A DNA stretch of 64,000 nucleotides from Actinoplanes solisilvae. Lineage in GTDB: Bacteria > Actinomycetota > Actinomycetes > Mycobacteriales > Micromonosporaceae. The notes under the pieces were generated by a model. It was given only the letters and a program-made list of their open reading frames with translations. It did not search any database and was not told the origin of the DNA. The stretch is from assembly GCF_003999975.1 (NCBI RefSeq), contig NZ_RJAC01000001.1:124001-188000 (forward strand), given 5' to 3'. The position numbers and the translations under genes were made by a program. This document shows positions 26,261 to 34,016 of this stretch, piece by piece. Within the stretch, counting starts at the first letter, position 1. Each line of letters starts with the position of its first letter.

Positions 26261-27187
26261 TTACTCGGCGGCGGGGGCCGCGGCGGCCGGCACGGGCTCG
26301 GCAGCCTCGGCCGCGGGGGCCTCGGCGGCGGGGGCCTCGGCGGCGGGGGCCTCGGCAGCCGGAGCCTCAGCGGCGGGCGCGTCGGCGGCCTTCTTCTCGG
26401 CGCCCTCGTAGAGGTCGCGCTCCCACTCGGGCAGCGGCTCGCCGGCGGCGACGGTGCCCGGCTCGGGCTTCTCGTCGGCGCCACCACGGCCACGGCCGGA
26501 GCGGGCGATCAGACCGTCGGCGACGGCGGCCGCGATGACCTTGGTCAGCAGCTCGGCGGAGCGGATCGCGTCGTCGTTGCCCGGGATCGGGAAGTCGACC
26601 TCGTCCGGGTCACAGTTGGTGTCCAGCACCGCGATGACCGGGATGCCCAGCTTGCGGGCCTCGTCAACCGCGATGTGCTCCTTCTTGGTGTCCACGACCC
26701 AGATCGCCGACGGCGTCTTGGTCATGTCCCGCAGACCACCGAGGGTCTTCGTGAGCTTGGTCTTCTCGCGGAAGAGCTGGAGGGTCTCCTTCTTGGTGTA
26801 CCCGGCGGCGGTGCCGCTCAGGTCACCCAGAGCCTCGAGCTCCTTCATGCGCTGCAGCCGCTTGTAAACGGTCTGGAAGTTGGTGAGCATGCCGCCCAGC
26901 CAGCGGTGGTTCACGTACGGCTGGCCGACCCGCGTCGCCTGCTCGGCGATGGCCTCCTGCGCCTGCTTCTTGGTGCCGACGAAGAGGATGTGGCCACCCT
27001 CGGCGACGGTGTCCCGCACGTACGCGTACGCCTTCTCGATGTAGTCGAGCGTCTGGCGCAGGTCGATGATGTAGATGCCGTTACGCTCGGTGAAGATGAA
27101 GCGCTTCATCTTCGGGTTCCAGCGCCGGGTCTGGTGCCCGAAGTGGACACCGCTCTCCAGCAGCTGGCGCATGGTCACGACGGCCAT
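26261..27187 (-). CDS. rpsB: 30S ribosomal protein S2
   Basis: A 308-aa S2 protein with the conserved start [37 protein letters not shown] and [22 protein letters not shown]. The family core is ~235 residues; the remaining ~70 are an acidic Ala/Glu/Pro-rich extension, partly from tandem repeats. Such tails are common in actinobacterial S2 and are probably surface-exposed. GGGAG lies 9 nt before the ATG. Confidence 0.98.
   Translation of the reverse strand: MAVVTMRQLLESGVHFGHQTRRWNPKMKRFIFTERNGIYIIDLRQTLDYIEKAYAYVRDTVAEGGHILFVGTKKQAQEAIAEQATRVGQPYVNHRWLGGMLTNFQTVYKRLQRMKELEALGDLSGTAAGYTKKETLQLFREKTKLTKTLGGLRDMTKTPSAIWVVDTKKEHIAVDEARKLGIPVIAVLDTNCDPDEVDFPIPGNDDAIRSAELLTKVIAAAVADGLIARSGRGRGGADEKPEPGTVAAGEPLPEWERDLYEGAEKKAADAPAAEAPAAEAPAAEAPAAEAPAAEAAEPVPAAAAPAAE
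26311..26385. repeat. Five 15-bp tandem repeats in the rpsB 3' end
   Basis: Units of 15 bp around CGGCGGGGGCCTCGG repeat at 26311, 26326, 26341, 26356 and 26371, the last two diverged. On the coding strand they give AEAPA-type pentapeptides in the S2 tail, consistent with replication slippage. Confidence 0.8.
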
Positions 27188-27305
27188 GGTGGGTTACTCC
27201 CTGTTGTCCCTGGTTGTCACGCTCGCCGGCGGCGAGCGTCCTGGTGCCCGGTCGGCGGCCACAGTCGGACCCGAGATGATCGAGACCAGGGAGGGCCGTC
27301 GCCGC

Positions 27306-27328
27306 AGGTCATCAAAAAAGAGACCTGA
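27306..27328. other. Small hairpin in the rpsB 5' region
   Basis: CAGGTC and GACCTG enclose an A-rich (T-rich on the minus strand) 11-nt loop, ~120 nt upstream of rpsB. It could be a terminator for the upstream membrane-protein gene read on the minus strand, or part of an S2-responsive leader; sequence alone does not decide. Confidence 0.35.
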
Positions 27329-27412
27329 CAGAGGGCACGCGAGGTCGACCGCACGAGGCGGTCGCCGTCAACCAGCATACGCCAAGCTTCGCCCGGCTCC
27401 TCCTCGCGGGTT

Positions 27413-28057
27413 TCAGGCCACCGCCAGCCCCGCCGCGAGGAGCAGAATCAAACCCGCCGGGAGGTACGCCACCGGCGGGCGCAGCCAGGCCTCGCGGGCG
27501 ATCGGGCCACCCCGGGCCACCGCGAACAGCCCGATTCCGCAGAGCGCGAAGCCGAGTGTGAGCAGAACCGCGGGCACGATCGCGCGGGCGGTGGGGTCAC
27601 CGGTGAACGTCGCGTCGACCAGCAACCGGACAACGGGGATCATCAGGACGACCATGACGACGGCCACCACGATGGAACTTATCGGACGACGCGTCTGATA
27701 GACCCGTTCCTTGGGCTGAGCGGAGACCGGCGGGACCAGTGCGGTGGGCTCGGCGACCGGCGCCGGGCGGGCGGGCTCGGCTGCCACGACGTCGCCGGTG
27801 GGCCGGATCGTCGGGTACTCCGGGCCGCGGACGGGAACACGCACCTCCGGCTCGGCCACCGAGCGGGCGTGGCTTCCGGTCGACGCCTCCGGATATGACG
27901 GCCTCTGCTCGGGGAGGCGGAACGCGCCGCTCGGACGCTCGTGGATGCCCGAGTCGTAGGGGTTGGCGCCTTCGGGCTCGGTCGATCGGGAGTAACGGCC
28001 CGGCTCGGAGTACCAGCTGGGCTCGGAGTCATCGGCGGCGTAGCGGCGTCCTTCCAC
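27413..28057 (-). CDS. Hypothetical membrane protein
   Basis: A 214-aa protein. The first ~120 residues are hydrophilic and rich in Pro, Glu, Ser and Arg (probably cytoplasmic and disordered). Three hydrophobic spans follow (~124-146, ~156-178, ~190-212). No known domain was recognised. The GTG at 28057 has no Shine-Dalgarno sequence, but TAAGTT lies 8 nt upstream on the minus strand, so the mRNA may be leaderless. It is divergent from the yraN-comM-dprA operon. Confidence 0.65.
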   Translation of the reverse strand: MEGRRYAADDSEPSWYSEPGRYSRSTEPEGANPYDSGIHERPSGAFRLPEQRPSYPEASTGSHARSVAEPEVRVPVRGPEYPTIRPTGDVVAAEPARPAPVAEPTALVPPVSAQPKERVYQTRRPISSIVVAVVMVVLMIPVVRLLVDATFTGDPTARAIVPAVLLTLGFALCGIGLFAVARGGPIAREAWLRPPVAYLPAGLILLLAAGLAVA

Positions 28058-28213
28058 GATGTCGCAACTTAAGTGACCACGGGCTCGGGCGCCACCGGCG
28101 GGTCTCTAACACACCTGAACGGTGACCCTTCGGATTTCCACAATCGCACTGCGTCCACAGATCAGGAACCCGGCCGGATGCGCGGCGGGCTCGGCCGGGC
28201 CAGTTTGGGCGCC

Positions 28214-28573
28214 ATGACGACGCAAAGGCGAGCGGTGGGGGCGTACGGCGAACACGTCGCGGCCCAGCACCTGCAGCAGCAAGGACTCGTGGTCCTCGAC
28301 CGGAACTGGCGTTGCGCCGACGGCGAGGTCGACCTCGTGCTGCGCGACGGCGACGACATCGTCTTCTGCGAGGTGAAGACCCGGCGGAGCGGGTTGTTCG
28401 GTCCGCCGGCGGCCGCGGTCACCCATCAGAAGGTGCGCAAACTGCGGCAACTCGCACTCCGATGGCTGGCCGAGACCGAGGTACGCCCCCGCGAGATCCG
28501 CTTCGACGTGGTCGAGGTGCTCATGCCGTCGCGGGGCGCGGGTCAGGTCACCCACATCCGATCGGCGTTCTGA
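28214..28573 (+). CDS. YraN/UPF0102-family nuclease-like protein
   Basis: A 119-aa protein with the UPF0102 pattern: GAYGEHVAAQHLQQQG, then DLVLRDGDDIVFCEVKTRR, which supplies the D...E-X-K of a PD-(D/E)XK/Holliday-junction-resolvase-like fold. The family length is ~120 aa. It is first in an operon with comM (4-nt gap) and dprA, the standard actinobacterial order, pointing to DNA processing. The ATG at 28214 was chosen from family length; the frame is open further upstream. Confidence 0.92.
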   Translation: MTTQRRAVGAYGEHVAAQHLQQQGLVVLDRNWRCADGEVDLVLRDGDDIVFCEVKTRRSGLFGPPAAAVTHQKVRKLRQLALRWLAETEVRPREIRFDVVEVLMPSRGAGQVTHIRSAF

Positions 28574-28577
28574 CCCG

Positions 28578-30104
28578 ATGAGCTACGCACGAGTTCTCTG
28601 CGTCGGCCTGCTCGGCATGACCGGGCACGTCATCGAGGTCGAGGCCGACCTCTCCCCCGGGCTGCCCGCCGTCGTGCTGACCGGCCTGCCCGACACCGCC
28701 CTGCACGAGGCCCGTGACCGGGTGCGGGCCGCCGTGGTCAACTCCGGCCAGACCTGGCCCAACCGCCGCATCACGGTCAACCTGCTGCCGGCCGCGCTGC
28801 CCAAGCACGGAAGCGCCTTCGACCTCGCTATCGCCGCGGCGACGCTCGCCGGCGCGGGCGAACTTCCCGGGGCCGCGCTCGACGGCGTGGTCGTGCTGGG
28901 CGAACTCGGCCTGGACGGCGCGGTGCGTCCGGTGCGCGGGGTGCTTCCGATGGTCGCCGCGGCGGCCGCGGCCGGGCTGCGCGAGGTGATCGTGCCCCTC
29001 GGCAACGCGCGGGAGGCCACCGTCGTGCCCGGCGTGACCGTGCGGGCCGTCGACAGCCTGCGCCGGCTGGTCGGCTTCGTCCGCCGCGCCGAGCCCCTGC
29101 TCGAACCCCCGCCGCCCGAGGAACTGCCCCGACCCGCCGGGCCCGACCTCGCCGACGTGGCCGGGCAGGAACTGGGCCGCTACGGCCTCGAGGTCGCCGC
29201 CGCGGGCGGGCACCACATGGCCCTCTTCGGCGCGCCCGGCGCCGGCAAGACCATGCTGGCCGAGCGCCTGCCCACGATCCTGCCCGAACTCGACGACGCG
29301 GCGGCCCTAGAGGTGACGGCCCTCCAGTCGATCGCCGGGGTGCTCCCACCCGACGGCAGCCTGGTCCGCCGCCCGCCGTTCCAGGCTCCGCACCACACGG
29401 CCTCGGCGGCGGCTCTCGTCGGCGGGGGCAGCGGGCTGGCCCGGCCCGGCGCCCTCTCCCTCGCCCACCGAGGGGTGCTGTTCCTCGACGAGGCCGCCGA
29501 GATCGCGACCGCGACGCTGCAGGCGCTGCGGCAGCCGCTCGAGACCGGACGGGTCGTACTGGCCCGGGCCCGGGGCACGACCGAATATCCCGCCCGGGTC
29601 CAGCTCGTGCTGGCGGCCAACCCCTGTCCGTGTGCGAGCCCCGCCGGCGACCAGCACTGCACCTGCCCCGGGCCGGTGCGCCGGCGCTATCTGGCCCGGT
29701 TGTCCGGCCCGTTGCTCGACCGCATCGACATCCGGCTCACCCTCGCGCCCCTGACCGCCGCCCAGCTCACCACCCCCGCCGGCCCGGCCACCTCGTCGGC
29801 CGAGGTCGCCACGCGCGTGGCCACGGCGAGGGTGGCCGCGGCCCGGCGCTGGAAAACGGAGGGCTGGCGGGTCAACGCCGACGTGCCCGGCCCCGTCCTT
29901 CGCCGCGCGCCGTGGCGGCTGCCCACGACCGACACCGCGCTCCTGCGCCAGTCGCTCGACAAAGGGCTGCTGTCGGCGCGCGGCTTCGACCGCGTGCTGC
30001 GGCTCGCGTGGACGATCGCCGACCTGGACGGCCGTGACCGCCCCGGCCGGGCCGAGGTGAGCGAGGCCATCCAGCTGCGAATGGGGGAAAGTCATGCCCG
30101 CTGA
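28578..30104 (+). CDS. comM: ComM/YifB Mg-chelatase-like AAA+ ATPase
   Basis: A 508-aa protein. The N-terminal Lon-protease-S5-like domain (~1-170, GLPDTALHEARDRVRAA), Walker A (GAPGAGKTMLAERLP, ~217), Walker B (GVLFLDEAAEI) and a C-terminal Mg-chelatase subunit D-like domain with NPCPC...CTCP cysteines are all present. ComM relatives act as hexameric helicases promoting branch migration in natural transformation. It overlaps dprA by 11 nt. Confidence 0.95.
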   Translation: MSYARVLCVGLLGMTGHVIEVEADLSPGLPAVVLTGLPDTALHEARDRVRAAVVNSGQTWPNRRITVNLLPAALPKHGSAFDLAIAAATLAGAGELPGAALDGVVVLGELGLDGAVRPVRGVLPMVAAAAAAGLREVIVPLGNAREATVVPGVTVRAVDSLRRLVGFVRRAEPLLEPPPPEELPRPAGPDLADVAGQELGRYGLEVAAAGGHHMALFGAPGAGKTMLAERLPTILPELDDAAALEVTALQSIAGVLPPDGSLVRRPPFQAPHHTASAAALVGGGSGLARPGALSLAHRGVLFLDEAAEIATATLQALRQPLETGRVVLARARGTTEYPARVQLVLAANPCPCASPAGDQHCTCPGPVRRRYLARLSGPLLDRIDIRLTLAPLTAAQLTTPAGPATSSAEVATRVATARVAAARRWKTEGWRVNADVPGPVLRRAPWRLPTTDTALLRQSLDKGLLSARGFDRVLRLAWTIADLDGRDRPGRAEVSEAIQLRMGESHAR

Positions 30105-31257
30105 CGACGACGACCGCGCAGCCCGGGTCGCACTCACCTGGCTGGTCGAGCCCGGCAACCGTGCGGTGTGGTCGCTCGTCGAGCAGGACGGGGCGCTCAC
30201 GACACTGCACCGGCTCCTCGAGGGCGACGTGGCCGACCCAAGGCTGCGCACGGCCGTGCTGGCCAAGGCGGCCGATCTCGATCCCCGGCGGGTGGCCGAA
30301 CTGACGCTGAAACGCGCGGAACGGCTCGGGGCGCGCATCGTGGTGCCCGCCGACGACGAGTGGCCGACGCGGGTGGCCTCGCTGGCGACGCTGACGCTCG
30401 GCGCCCCGGGCCGGATCAACCAGGATGTGCGGCCACCGCTGTGCTTCTGGGTGCGGGGTTCGTGGCCGCTGGGCGAGGCGCTGGAGAGGTCGGTAGCGGT
30501 CGTGGGGGCCCGGGCGGCCTCCGCCTACGGCATCCACGTCACGAACGAGATCGCTTTCGGTTTGGCCGAGCACGACTGGACGGTGGTCTCGGGCGGCGCG
30601 TTCGGCATCGACGCGGCGGCGCACCGGGCGGCGATGGCGGCCGGCGGGCGCACGGTGGCGATCCTGGCCTGCGGGGTCGACCGCCCCTACCCGGCCGGGA
30701 ACGCCGCGATGTTCGAGCAGATCGTCGAATCGGGTCTGCTGATCAGCGAATGGCCGCCGGGAACCGAGCCGCTCAGACACCGCTTCCTGATCCGCAACCG
30801 GGTCATCGCGGCCGCCACGGCCGGCACGGTGCTGGTCGAGGCGGCGGCCCGCAGCGGCGCGACCCAGACGATGGGACGGGTGCTGGCGCTGCGCCGGCCC
30901 GCGATGATCGTGCCCGGCCCGGTCACGTCGGCCATGTCGGTGGGCTGCCACGAGCTGCTGCGGGAACGGCCCGACACGACGCTGGTGACCGGGCTCCCGC
31001 ACGTGCTCGAGGCCGTGGGGCGGATCGGCGACTACCTGACCGATCCCCCGCGCGGCCCGGCGCACCGGCGCGACGATCTCGACGAGGAGTCGGCGATCGT
31101 GCTCGAGACGGTGCCCCGCCGCGGGACGGTCACCTCCGAGGAGCTGGCCGCCAAGTCGGGCCTGGAATTGCGCACGGTGCTGAGACGGCTGTCCCTGCTG
31201 GAACTCGCCGGTCTCATCGAGCGTCGCGAGTCCGGTGTGGCCCTGGTGCGGCCATGA
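30094..31257 (+). CDS. dprA: DNA-processing protein DprA (Smf)
   Basis: A 387-aa protein. The Rossmann-like DprA core has VAVVGARAASAYG, VVSGGAFGIDAAAHRAA, ILACGVDRPYPAGN and SGATQTMGRVLALRRPAMIVPG, which binds ssDNA and loads RecA. An N-terminal SAM-like region (~1-110) and a C-terminal winged helix (~320-387) complete the usual architecture. The start overlaps comM by 11 nt. A strong terminator follows. Confidence 0.96.
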   Translation: MPADDDDRAARVALTWLVEPGNRAVWSLVEQDGALTTLHRLLEGDVADPRLRTAVLAKAADLDPRRVAELTLKRAERLGARIVVPADDEWPTRVASLATLTLGAPGRINQDVRPPLCFWVRGSWPLGEALERSVAVVGARAASAYGIHVTNEIAFGLAEHDWTVVSGGAFGIDAAAHRAAMAAGGRTVAILACGVDRPYPAGNAAMFEQIVESGLLISEWPPGTEPLRHRFLIRNRVIAAATAGTVLVEAAARSGATQTMGRVLALRRPAMIVPGPVTSAMSVGCHELLRERPDTTLVTGLPHVLEAVGRIGDYLTDPPRGPAHRRDDLDEESAIVLETVPRRGTVTSEELAAKSGLELRTVLRRLSLLELAGLIERRESGVALVRP

Positions 31258-31308
31258 CCGTGATTTCGCGCAGCACGATGGAGGGCGTCTCTCCAGCCGC
31301 CCCAATGT

Positions 31309-31336
31309 CCGGGCGCCCACTCTCGTGGGCGCCCGG
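31309..31336. terminator. Strong terminator after dprA
   Basis: A perfect 12-bp stem (CCGGGCGCCCAC with GTGGGCGCCCGG) closes a TCTC tetraloop. It lies between convergent dprA and the AlpA-like gene and marks the left edge of the accessory islet. Confidence 0.85.
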
Positions 31337-31340
31337 TCCG

Positions 31341-31550
31341 TCAGTCCTCGGAGTCGTCCAGGTCCCGGCGGTGCACCTTCATCCACGCCTCGACGTCGTC
31401 GGCCGCCCACACCTTGCCTTGAGCAAGGTCGGCAACCGGCTTGGGAAAGTCGGCGCGGCTGGTGATCTGGTACGCACGTTGCCGGCTGACCCCACCCAGA
31501 CGGATGCGGATCTCGTGTGCCCCCATGAGCCGGATCGGTTTCGCTGCCAC
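31341..31550 (-). CDS. AlpA/excisionase-like HTH protein
   Basis: A 69-aa DNA-binding protein: GAHEIRIRLGGVSRQRAYQIT forms the first helix-turn-helix part, DFPKPVADLAQGKVW the beta-hairpin wing, and AADDVEAWM the last helix, as in AlpA and phage excisionases. The GTG at 31550 was chosen because ACCGTA (TACGGT on the coding strand) lies exactly 7 nt upstream, a leaderless promoter; a TTG at 31583 is the only longer option. No integrase is adjacent. It probably binds the palindromes in the divergent promoter region. Confidence 0.7.
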   Translation of the reverse strand: MAAKPIRLMGAHEIRIRLGGVSRQRAYQITSRADFPKPVADLAQGKVWAADDVEAWMKVHRRDLDDSED

Positions 31551-31557
31551 ATGATCG

Positions 31558-31633
31558 ACCGTAGGCGTGAGACTATTAGTCAATCATCAAGTTGATAGGA
31601 GACAGGTAGTCGCGAGTCATCTATACTACGCTC
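31558..31633. promoter_or_regulatory. Divergent promoter region with two palindromes
   Basis: The 83-bp interval between the AlpA-like gene and the 31634 gene is the most AT-rich spot nearby. It holds TACGGT (minus strand, 31558-31563) as a -10 for the AlpA-like gene, and TATACT (31622-31627) as a -10 for 31634, 6 nt before its ATG. Between them lie two palindromes: GACTA-T-TAGTC (31571-31581) and ATCAA-G-TTGAT (31586-31596). These are good operator candidates for the islet's own regulators. Confidence 0.6.
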
Positions 31634-32137
31634 ATGACTAGGTGGCGCCAGACTACCCCGCTGGTTCCGGTCGGACCGGCCCATAGACGCCTGTGGCGGT
31701 CGTTCTGGCGCCGCTGCAGTTGTGGCCTCGCGACCCCCTGCGTCGACGTGCTCGTCCCCGCGACACCGCTCCCGTTCCCTCCCCGGGCTCTTCCTCGGCT
31801 CCCCTCCGGGGCCACGGCAGACCTTTCCCCGCCCTCGCCTGCCATCGAGACGGAAAGGAGGTACAGCTACGACGACATCCTCATGAGACCGGGCAAAGCA
31901 GGGAGCGATCCCACCTTCCTGCCACGCTGTCTGCCCGGCGGTTCCCACTCTCCCGTGCGGAGACCCCAGAGACCGCCGGGCAGCAGCCCCCAACTTCGGC
32001 ACGACATTCCGGTGACGCCCTCGCCAGGGCCGCACTTCACCAGGTCCGTCCGCACGATCGGGGGCGGCCGCCGTCATCCCACCGCCACCGACGGCGGCCG
32101 AGCCGGTTCGACATTCGAGAGCCGAACACAAGGCTGA
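31634..32137 (+). CDS. Unknown small Cys/Trp-containing protein
   Basis: A 167-aa protein whose first ~45 residues look conserved: a Trp/Arg segment (GPAHRRLWRSFWRR) runs into CSCGLATPCVD, a compact Cys cluster that could bind zinc. The remainder is Pro/Arg/Ser-rich and low-complexity, so the C-terminus is uncertain. The start has a good -10 box 6 nt upstream and no Shine-Dalgarno sequence. No function is known. A second small Cys-rich protein is encoded 500 bp downstream, so they may belong together. Confidence 0.55.
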   Translation: MTRWRQTTPLVPVGPAHRRLWRSFWRRCSCGLATPCVDVLVPATPLPFPPRALPRLPSGATADLSPPSPAIETERRYSYDDILMRPGKAGSDPTFLPRCLPGGSHSPVRRPQRPPGSSPQLRHDIPVTPSPGPHFTRSVRTIGGGRRHPTATDGGRAGSTFESRTQG

Positions 32138-32639
32138 GGCGGCTGCGACCCAAGCGCCGACAACGCCTCAGGCCCTCAAACCCGGGTGGCCGGGATCGGC
32201 AGCGGTCTCGTGATCAGCGGGCATCTGGTTCGAACGCAACCTCATGGCGGCGGACCCGCCGACCGGCAAGCCCTGGGAACCGCGGACCAGGCTGGCCCTG
32301 GCGACGCACACGCCGGCCGGGCTCTGGCTAGCCCACAGCGGGCTGCGGCGGCGGCTGGCGGCGCCGTCGCAGCCGTCGGCGAGCGACAGCGTCGAATCCC
32401 GAAGGCGGCTCTGTCGCGAAAGAACCACGGTCGGGGCTGTCCGGTGCCGGACGAGAGGCATCCCGACCCTGGAGACAAACGCGGACGTCGGCCTGAATCG
32501 GTTCGCCGAAGGCCGACGCGGGTCGGACCTCACGGGTCCGGCGACACATCGAGGCGTGCACAGCCGGCAGGGATCCGTTTCCCTGCCGGACCGGCAGTTC
32601 AACCGCCCGGGCCTGCGGGCATCTCCTGGGGGAGCCACC
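32138..32639 (+). other. 500-bp spacer with a 10-bp stem-loop
   Basis: No convincing gene. The reading frame of the next gene is open back to an ATG at 32244 (its middle reads THTPAGLWLAHSGLRRRL), but that ATG has no ribosome binding site. A perfect hairpin, CCGGCAGGGA/TCCCTGCCGG (32564-32573 with 32580-32589, loop TCCGTT), sits 51 nt before the 32640 start. It could act as a terminator, attenuator or protein-binding leader element. Confidence 0.5.
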
Positions 32640-33074
32640 ATGACCGAGACCGAACAGCCCCAAGATCCACCCGAAGCCGGCGGACCACCGAAACGCCGTC
32701 GCCAGCGTGCCCGAGCCGGCCGACCCGGCCGAGCCGACCGACCCGGCAAGCCGGAGACACTCAGGCCGCCTGACCACCTCAACGCGCGGCCGAGCTGGGA
32801 CTGCCTGATCTGCGGAGATCCCTGGCCCTGCACGGTCGCGCGGGCCAAACTTCTCCGCGAATTCCAGCGCTTTCCTTCGGTGCTGTGCATCTATCTGACC
32901 GCTCAGATGTACGACGCGCTCAACGATCTGGTCTCCATCGGCCATCTGGCGCCGGCCGATCTCTTCGAACGCTTCCTCGCCTGGACACGGAAGTCCGGCG
33001 CCAATGCCGACGCCACCTCGATCTACGACTTCGACAGGCTGGCAAAGGATCCGCCTACGGCGGCAGCCGCCTGA
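32640..33074 (+). CDS. Unknown CXXC protein of the accessory islet
   Basis: A 144-aa protein. A basic, Pro/Arg-rich N-terminus (~1-55) leads to WDCLICGDPWPC (C-X2-C-X5-C) and a helical region ending with SVLCIYLTAQMYDALNDL and DLFERFLAWTR. The Cys spacing suggests metal binding. GGGGGAG lies ~6 nt before the ATG at 32640, a clear start. From memory, actinobacterial relatives often sit beside short GntR regulators and are sometimes labelled flavin reductase, but no flavin-binding fold is visible. The function is unknown. Confidence 0.7.
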   Translation: MTETEQPQDPPEAGGPPKRRRQRARAGRPGRADRPGKPETLRPPDHLNARPSWDCLICGDPWPCTVARAKLLREFQRFPSVLCIYLTAQMYDALNDLVSIGHLAPADLFERFLAWTRKSGANADATSIYDFDRLAKDPPTAAAA

Positions 33075-33353
33075 CGATGCGTTGTGTGCCTGATTGCCAC
33101 GAGCTGGCGCTTCGAGGGCCGGGCTCGGGAGTTAGTTACCCGGGTCGGCTTCTCGGCCGGGAGAACTGGCTGCCGGGGGCGAACTGGCCACCCGGCGGCG
33201 GTGCTCCACTGGCGACCGTGGTCGGGTGGAGCGGAAGAACGGGCGACGGCTCTGGGCCCTCCCGCGGGTGCTTTCGCACTCTCGTTGTGCGGCTTCGGCC
33301 GCCGCCCGTCCAGCCGCCCGATCAAGTCTTAGCCTTCTCAGTGCGGCGAGTCT
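33075..33353. other. Intergenic region upstream of gntR
   Basis: GC-rich sequence with no reading frame or hairpin I can support. Sequence becomes more AT-rich after 33325, where the gntR promoter begins. Confidence 0.4.
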
Positions 33354-33412
33354 TATCATACCTACATGGCTTCGTACGTACAATATGACGGAGCATCGTG
33401 GTCACGTAGACT
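33354..33412 (+). promoter_or_regulatory. gntR promoter region with GTACGTAC operator
   Basis: TATCAT (33354-33359) is a good -10 box and TAGACT (33407-33412) is a second one exactly 7 nt before the ATG at 33420. Between them lies the perfect palindrome GTACGTAC (33374-33381), close to known GntR half-site patterns. Autoregulation by the encoded GntR protein is inferred. Confidence 0.55.
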
Positions 33413-33419
33413 GGACCGC

Positions 33420-33824
33420 ATGATCGATCCTTCGGCGGACCGGGCGGTCTTCCGTCAACTGGCCGACCTGCTGCGCAACCAGATCGAGTCGGGGCAGCTC
33501 GGGCCAGGCGAGCCGCTGCCCAGCGAGCTGCGGCTCGCGCAGGAATATGGGATCAGCCGCACGACCGTGCGGCAGGCGATCGGGCAGCTGCGCACCGAAG
33601 GGCTCGTGACCGTTGACCGGCCTCGGGGCACCTTCGTCCGCGTGCCCGAGCCGACCGAGCTCATCCCGCTGGCCCGCGGCGACCGTGCCAGCGCCCGAAT
33701 GCCCACCGACGCCGAGCGCCGCAAGTATCGCCTCGGCGAGGGCGTCCCCGTACTCGTGGTAACCGCCGCTGACGGCACCGAGACCGTCCACCCGGCCGAC
33801 CGCGTCCAGCTCACCCGCCCGTAG
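33420..33824 (+). CDS. Short GntR-family regulator
   Basis: A 134-aa protein: a GntR winged helix (~8-72: QLADLLRNQIESGQLGPGEPL, SRTTVRQAIGQLRTEGLV, PRGTFV), then a ~55-residue C-terminal piece (ARMPTDAERRKYRLGEGVPVLVV) much shorter than the usual FadR or UTRA effector domain. Such short forms are common in actinobacteria. The ATG at 33420 is set by the leaderless -10 at 33407; an in-frame ATG at 33366 with its own -10 is an alternative. The stop lies inside the first unit of a 30-bp tandem repeat. Confidence 0.85.
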   Translation: MIDPSADRAVFRQLADLLRNQIESGQLGPGEPLPSELRLAQEYGISRTTVRQAIGQLRTEGLVTVDRPRGTFVRVPEPTELIPLARGDRASARMPTDAERRKYRLGEGVPVLVVTAADGTETVHPADRVQLTRP

Positions 33825-33883
33825 CGAGGCCGCGTCCAGCTCACCCGCCCGTAGCGAGGCCGCGTCCAGCTCACCCGCCCGTA
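33801..33883. repeat. 30-bp tandem repeat copied from the gntR 3' end
   Basis: The unit beginning CGCGTCCAGCTCACCCGCCC is perfect at 33801-33830 and 33831-33860, and its first 23 bp recur at 33861-33883. Each copy encodes the gntR terminus VQLTRP plus stop in the same frame. It is a recent tandem duplication at the right edge of the islet. Confidence 0.9.
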
Positions 33884-34016
33884 AATGCCGCTGGGTCCAC
33901 TCCGGCGACCGCCGGAGCCGAGTCTGATCATCCACCGCAACAGACGTGCCGAACCCGGCCACCGCAGCACCCGGTTCCGACCCGGGCGCCGTGACAACCG
34001 GTCGCCGGACGGGCGG

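Noticed and set aside
32229..32235. TTCGAAC resembling a tRNA T-loop, possible att site
   Set aside because: No flanking stems fold into a tRNA and no second direct repeat was seen.
32244..32639. N-terminal extension of the islet CXXC protein
   Set aside because: The ATG at 32244 has no ribosome binding site, whereas GGGGGAG precedes 32640 and the conserved region begins there. The extension holds a protein-like stretch, so a lost small gene is not excluded.
33801..33883. Short CRISPR-like array
   Set aside because: Units are contiguous with no spacers and are derived from gntR coding sequence.
33402..33962. 186-codon minus-strand frame with internal repeats
   Set aside because: Antisense of gntR; its repeats come from the 30-bp duplication.
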